This document shows, in pieces, positions 61,276-64,000 of a stretch of 64,000 bases of DNA; within the stretch, counting starts at the first letter, position 1; every line of letters starts with the position of its first letter. This DNA is from JBAWWY01 sp037144355 (GTDB lineage: Bacteria; Bacillota; Clostridia; Peptostreptococcales; Anaerovoracaceae). The DNA is taken from NCBI GenBank assembly GCA_037144355.1, contig JBAWWY010000007.1, forward strand, positions 1-64,000, read 5' to 3'. The translations under genes were made by a program, and so were the position numbers. The notes below the pieces were generated by a model. That model did not search any database. It was given only the letters and a program-made list of their open reading frames with translations, and had not been told where the DNA came from.

Positions 61276-61802
61276 TCTATCCTAAAAGGATTTACACTAA
61301 AATCAGTAACTGGATCAAACTTTAATGCTTTTGCAAGAGCTATTGCTGCAGTCAAACGGTCACACTGTACTTGAGAATGAAATCTTTTCAAGTTCAGATA
61401 ATTATTTTTAGCGCCATCTGCTACAGCTTTTTTTGCCCACCCTGGAACATTTTTCAAGTATGCATCATTTGTATCTTCATCTGAGTTATTGTTATTCAAG
61501 TCGGAATTGTCATCATTTTCCAAATCTACATCTTCAGTATTATCTGAATTCTGCCTCATTTGTACTAGTCTTTCGATGATAACCGCAAGTTCATCCTGGG
61601 TTAGTGTATTGTCCGGTTTGAAAGTGCCATCCTCATAACCGTTTAACAGGTTTAATTCCTGCAATTTAAGGATTGACTGGGAGCCCCAATGCCCCTTGAT
61701 GTCTTTGAAACTGTTACCATTGCCCTGCTTGGCAAAAGCAGTACCGGCAGTCATTGTCATTAGAAAAGCCAATATAAGAATAGTTGATATGGTTTTTCTC
61801 AT
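61272..61802 (-). CDS. SLH/FN3 surface protein, N-terminal part (truncated by frameshift)
   Basis: A 176-residue product with a signal peptide (residues 1-24, TMTAGTAFAKQ), a first SLH domain (FKDIKGHWGSQSILKLQELN), an Asp/Asn-rich linker and a second SLH domain. It stops in VNPFRID. One extra base after CCTTTT would restore the usual SLH wording (NPFKDR) and join it to the frame at 60526-61275. The whole gene would then code a wall-attached SLH3-FN3 protein of about 425 residues. AAGGAGGT precedes the ATG. The break may be a sequencing slip in the T-run or a real mutation. Confidence 0.85.
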   Translation of the reverse strand: MRKTISTILILAFLMTMTAGTAFAKQGNGNSFKDIKGHWGSQSILKLQELNLLNGYEDGTFKPDNTLTQDELAVIIERLVQMRQNSDNTEDVDLENDDNSDLNNNNSDEDTNDAYLKNVPGWAKKAVADGAKNNYLNLKRFHSQVQCDRLTAAIALAKALKFDPVTDFSVNPFRID

Positions 61803-61984
61803 TATAAATACCTCCTTTTATTTAAAAGCCAACCCACTAGCTGGAAAATTAATCAGTAGGAATTTGTGACCGGACAATTGACTTGTAAATAGCAGTTTAA
61901 GTTCGTTCCTATGATTTTGTACTATAGTTCTTCCTTCATTTATATTCAATAGTTTAAATATTAATAGAATGTTAACATTTATAC

Positions 61985-62013
61985 TTGAAATGCGCTTTAT
62001 CAAGTAGTATTGT
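61985..62013 (+). promoter_or_regulatory. Promoter of the ETX/MTX2 gene leader
   Basis: TTGAAA (61985-61990) and TATTGT (62008-62013) with 17 bases between. The start near 62020 would give a leader of about 155 bases containing the alternative hairpins and a terminator. The rest of 61803-61984 shows no gene. Confidence 0.55.
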
Positions 62014-62019
62014 GAAATT

Positions 62020-62117
62020 GAAATTAGGATGCGACGACAATCTGATCCTATGTGGACGCTCTGATCAGATTAGAGCAAACAGCGTAACCGGCCATGTTGG
62101 CTGGTTTTTTGTTTTCT
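62020..62117 (+). ncRNA. Attenuator-like leader RNA with mutually exclusive hairpins
   Basis: AATCTGATC (62039-62047) pairs perfectly with GATCAGATT (62063-62071). Alternatively GCTCT (62058-62062) pairs with AGAGC (62072-62076), with ACGCT and AGCGT outside; the loop of this fold is exactly the 3' arm of the first. An intrinsic terminator follows: AACCGGCC-N5-GGCTGGTT and TTTTTTGTTTT (62086-62117). The gene starts 60 bases later. I could not assign it to a known riboswitch class. Confidence 0.6.
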
Positions 62118-62176
62118 ACCCCATATTTTACATGATATTTTTTATTGTAAATCGATACGATTTAGGAGGTGTAAAG

Positions 62177-64000
62177 ATGAAAAAGTGCAAGAAAGCAATG
62201 GTCTTTTTCGCAATGCTATGCATGCTCTTCAGCCTGATGCCAAGCATGGCTTTTGCAGAAGACCCTCCTCAGGTTGCTAGTCCCCAGGACTGGCCGATTT
62301 ATGACCCAACGCAGGAAGTCTTCCCTGGTGAAGATACCTTATATCAGGAAATGATCTTGAATCCAAAGTTGATTGATAATTGGGTTACGATATTCAACAT
62401 GCATCCTCTGGTTTTTGGATCAACCACAATTCCTCTCGACCCAGTAGCCTGCAAGACCAACCTGCGTTATGCTTCAAAACCCCAAGATGCTCTCGCATAC
62501 TTCGGTTCAACAGATGAAAATATTTTTCCCTTAGATAAAACCGGCACTACTTACTACACATTTACCGGAACTGAGGATTTAAGTGCAAATACGGCTTATA
62601 GAAACATACTTGTTTTTTATGACTTTAAGGTTGAAATGCTTCCTGATGACTTTAAAACGTCCACTGAAGGCATCAAAATAGGAGACCCAATCCCAGAAGG
62701 TGTAATCGTAGCGTACAATGCCGGTGATACATCAAGGTCAACATTCACAAATCCAAATCTTGATCCGGTAACTATTTCAAAAGCATACAGTTACGAGAAA
62801 AGCCAAGAGGTCAAGCACGAGACCAGCACAAAATTCTCGGATAGTTTCTCTATATCCACAGCATTGACAATTAACTTCCCATTAGGTGCCGGTTCCGTAC
62901 AAACAACATTTGGCTGGAACTGGGGCAGGGAAAATTCCTGGACAGATTCAACCTCAAATGTAAGCAGGCAAAATGTCACAGACACCATCAGCGTTCCTCT
63001 ACCTGCCAATACCTCTGTAATAATTGAACAGCAGGCTTCAGATGTTAGTGTAGCTGTACCTTATGAGGGAAAAGCAAGGATTACCTACAAGGTAAAAAAC
63101 ATACACCAGATAAAATGGATTTTCGTTCCTACTCCATATACTGAAATTGCTTCATTTGGAGACTCAATCCAAGCCATTTCAGATTTGAAACATCGTGTGG
63201 AAGAAAGGAACATTGATGGACATGACCCTGACAACATTGATTGGAATACTGTTTTGGGAGTAACATCCCAGCCGGCAATCGGCACACTAGTTCCTATCGA
63301 TAATCCATCTGAAGATCAAACCGCAAGACTTGAAGCTTTCAATTCCTTGACCCAATCACAGCCCTATACTCCTCTAGGTGGTACATTTACATATAAGATT
63401 ACAGGAAATAACATCACACCATTTCCAGTTGAGCCACTTTATAACCTTGACCGTATAGTACCCAGCATTTCCAATATAGCCATGAAGAGCAGCGATTCTT
63501 ACTATTTGAAGGATATCAGCTTGCAGGCGTTGAACCGCTACAACGTGCCCTATTATGGGTTCAATTCAAGAACTGAGGGTGCTTGGGAAGTTGTAAAGGT
63601 TGAATCTGCTCAGGATGGTTCTTACACGACCAGCCCTGACAACACAATCGCTACATTGAAGGATAGTATTAACGGCAAAATGCTCGTTCCAGTAAAAGCT
63701 GGTACCACTTACATTCAATACATCACCAAAGCCATGAGTAATGTTGAAACCACCCTAAACGATACAGATAATATCGGGTATATAAAAAGCCAGCCCGTCA
63801 AAGTAGTAATTTCAGAATCAGGTACTCCAAATAATGGAGGCGGCGGCGGCGGAGGTGGCGGCGGCTCTTCAATAGTAATTCCTGAGGTTCAAGTACCTGC
63901 TGCCACGGCAATAATCCCAAGAGAACTTCGATTCAATATTGGTCAAATAAATTCTTATTTCGTTCCTGAATCCGGAGTTGAGGAAATGATGTTGATGGAT
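62177..64000 (+). CDS. Exported ETX/MTX2-type pore-forming protein with glycine linker (partial)
   Basis: At least 608 residues, open at the window end. Residues 1-27 are a signal peptide. Residues about 190-320 match the aerolysin-like ETX/MTX2 fold: SYEKSQEVKHETSTKFSDS, then alternating Ser/Thr-rich strands (WTDSTSNVSRQNVTDTIS, VPLPANTSVIIEQQ). A run of ten glycines comes near residue 556. After it a segment (RELRFNIGQINSYFVPESG) looks like the start of a stalk (copper-amine-oxidase-N) domain that continues outside. AGGAGGTG precedes the ATG. It may attach to the wall and act on other cells; toxicity is not shown. Confidence 0.8.
   Translation, partial: MKKCKKAMVFFAMLCMLFSLMPSMAFAEDPPQVASPQDWPIYDPTQEVFPGEDTLYQEMILNPKLIDNWVTIFNMHPLVFGSTTIPLDPVACKTNLRYASKPQDALAYFGSTDENIFPLDKTGTTYYTFTGTEDLSANTAYRNILVFYDFKVEMLPDDFKTSTEGIKIGDPIPEGVIVAYNAGDTSRSTFTNPNLDPVTISKAYSYEKSQEVKHETSTKFSDSFSISTALTINFPLGAGSVQTTFGWNWGRENSWTDSTSNVSRQNVTDTISVPLPANTSVIIEQQASDVSVAVPYEGKARITYKVKNIHQIKWIFVPTPYTEIASFGDSIQAISDLKHRVEERNIDGHDPDNIDWNTVLGVTSQPAIGTLVPIDNPSEDQTARLEAFNSLTQSQPYTPLGGTFTYKITGNNITPFPVEPLYNLDRIVPSISNIAMKSSDSYYLKDISLQALNRYNVPYYGFNSRTEGAWEVVKVESAQDGSYTTSPDNTIATLKDSINGKMLVPVKAGTTYIQYITKAMSNVETTLNDTDNIGYIKSQPVKVVISESGTPNNGGGGGGGGGGSSIVIPEVQVPAATAIIPRELRFNIGQINSYFVPESGVEEMMLMD

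Overview
The window is AT-rich, operon-packed DNA. It most likely comes from a strictly anaerobic, Gram-positive bacterium of the Bacillota (Clostridia). This is inferred from the T-box leader, SLH and stalk-domain surface proteins, sigma-54 enhancer-binding regulators, an ECF S component, a double-cubane reductase, a molybdenum aldehyde oxidoreductase with its maturation genes, and a dimethylamine methyltransferase read through an in-frame amber codon (pyrrolysine). No rRNA, tRNA, CRISPR array, intact transposon or prophage was seen. The only mobile-element relic is a transposase-like gene that looks domesticated.

Layout. 1-3.1 kb (minus): an amino-acid permease cut by the window edge, then a DAHP synthase gene (aroF) behind a T-box leader. 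3.2-3.6 kb: a small SHOCT protein and a bidirectional terminator. 3.7-20.9 kb (minus): a molybdenum-hydroxylase locus. It holds a fused [2Fe-2S]/molybdopterin aldehyde oxidoreductase (Mop type), a molybdopterin-binding protein, an FeS/flavin oxidoreductase, YedF, a DUF3343 protein, a cysteine-desulfurase-like enzyme, a small redox protein, an AMP-forming ligase, a methyltransferase (TrsM-like), a radical SAM protein (TrsS-like), XdhC and a MobA-HD-phosphatase fusion. Upstream in the same direction lie a dehydratase activase, a flavodoxin-like protein and a NifX-like protein. The set resembles the conserved neighbourhood of Desulfovibrio aldehyde oxidoreductase (DVU1551-1559), recalled rather than searched.

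21-25 kb: a TylF-type methyltransferase, a truncated YedF paralogue, and a three-gene operon (TudS-like desulfidase, ECF S component, double-cubane reductase) behind a clear sigma-54 promoter with two upstream palindromes. 25.2-28.6 kb: an amidohydrolase and its sigma-54 activator. 28.8-32.8 kb: a DsrE protein and modABC, divergent from a HTH-TOBE molybdate regulator. The ModA carries an extra stalk domain. 32.9-37 kb: nitroreductase, TPR protein, two small genes outside the usual ORF size limit, an SPFH protein and an unknown membrane protein.

37-46.1 kb (minus): a complete gas-vesicle cluster. In transcription order it is gvpA, a GvpC-like 33-residue-repeat protein, an unknown, gvpO, gvpN, an unknown, an Hsp20-like GvpH, a CDC48-type AAA ATPase, gvpF, gvpG, gvpL, gvpS-like, a third GvpF/L, gvpK and gvpJ. 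It is divergent from the domesticated transposase-like gene, and both promoters have their -35 boxes inside one 20-bp palindrome. 47.5-53 kb: corrinoid protein and pyrrolysine-type MtbB, then a multi-PAS GGDEF/HD-GYP protein. 53.2-60.4 kb: a second copy of the amidohydrolase plus sigma-54 activator module, with an iron alcohol dehydrogenase and a permease behind a second sigma-54 promoter. 60.5-64 kb: an SLH/FN3 surface protein broken by a one-base frameshift, and an exported ETX/MTX2-type pore-forming protein (cut by the window end) behind an attenuator-like leader RNA.

Working together: the Mod transporter and HTH-TOBE regulator would supply molybdate for the aldehyde oxidoreductase made active by the 3.7-20.9 kb genes. 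The two sigma-54 modules look like paired switches for uptake and breakdown of unidentified nitrogen or sulfur compounds. Methylamine use, buoyancy and surface proteins complete a free-living anaerobe of sediment or water.
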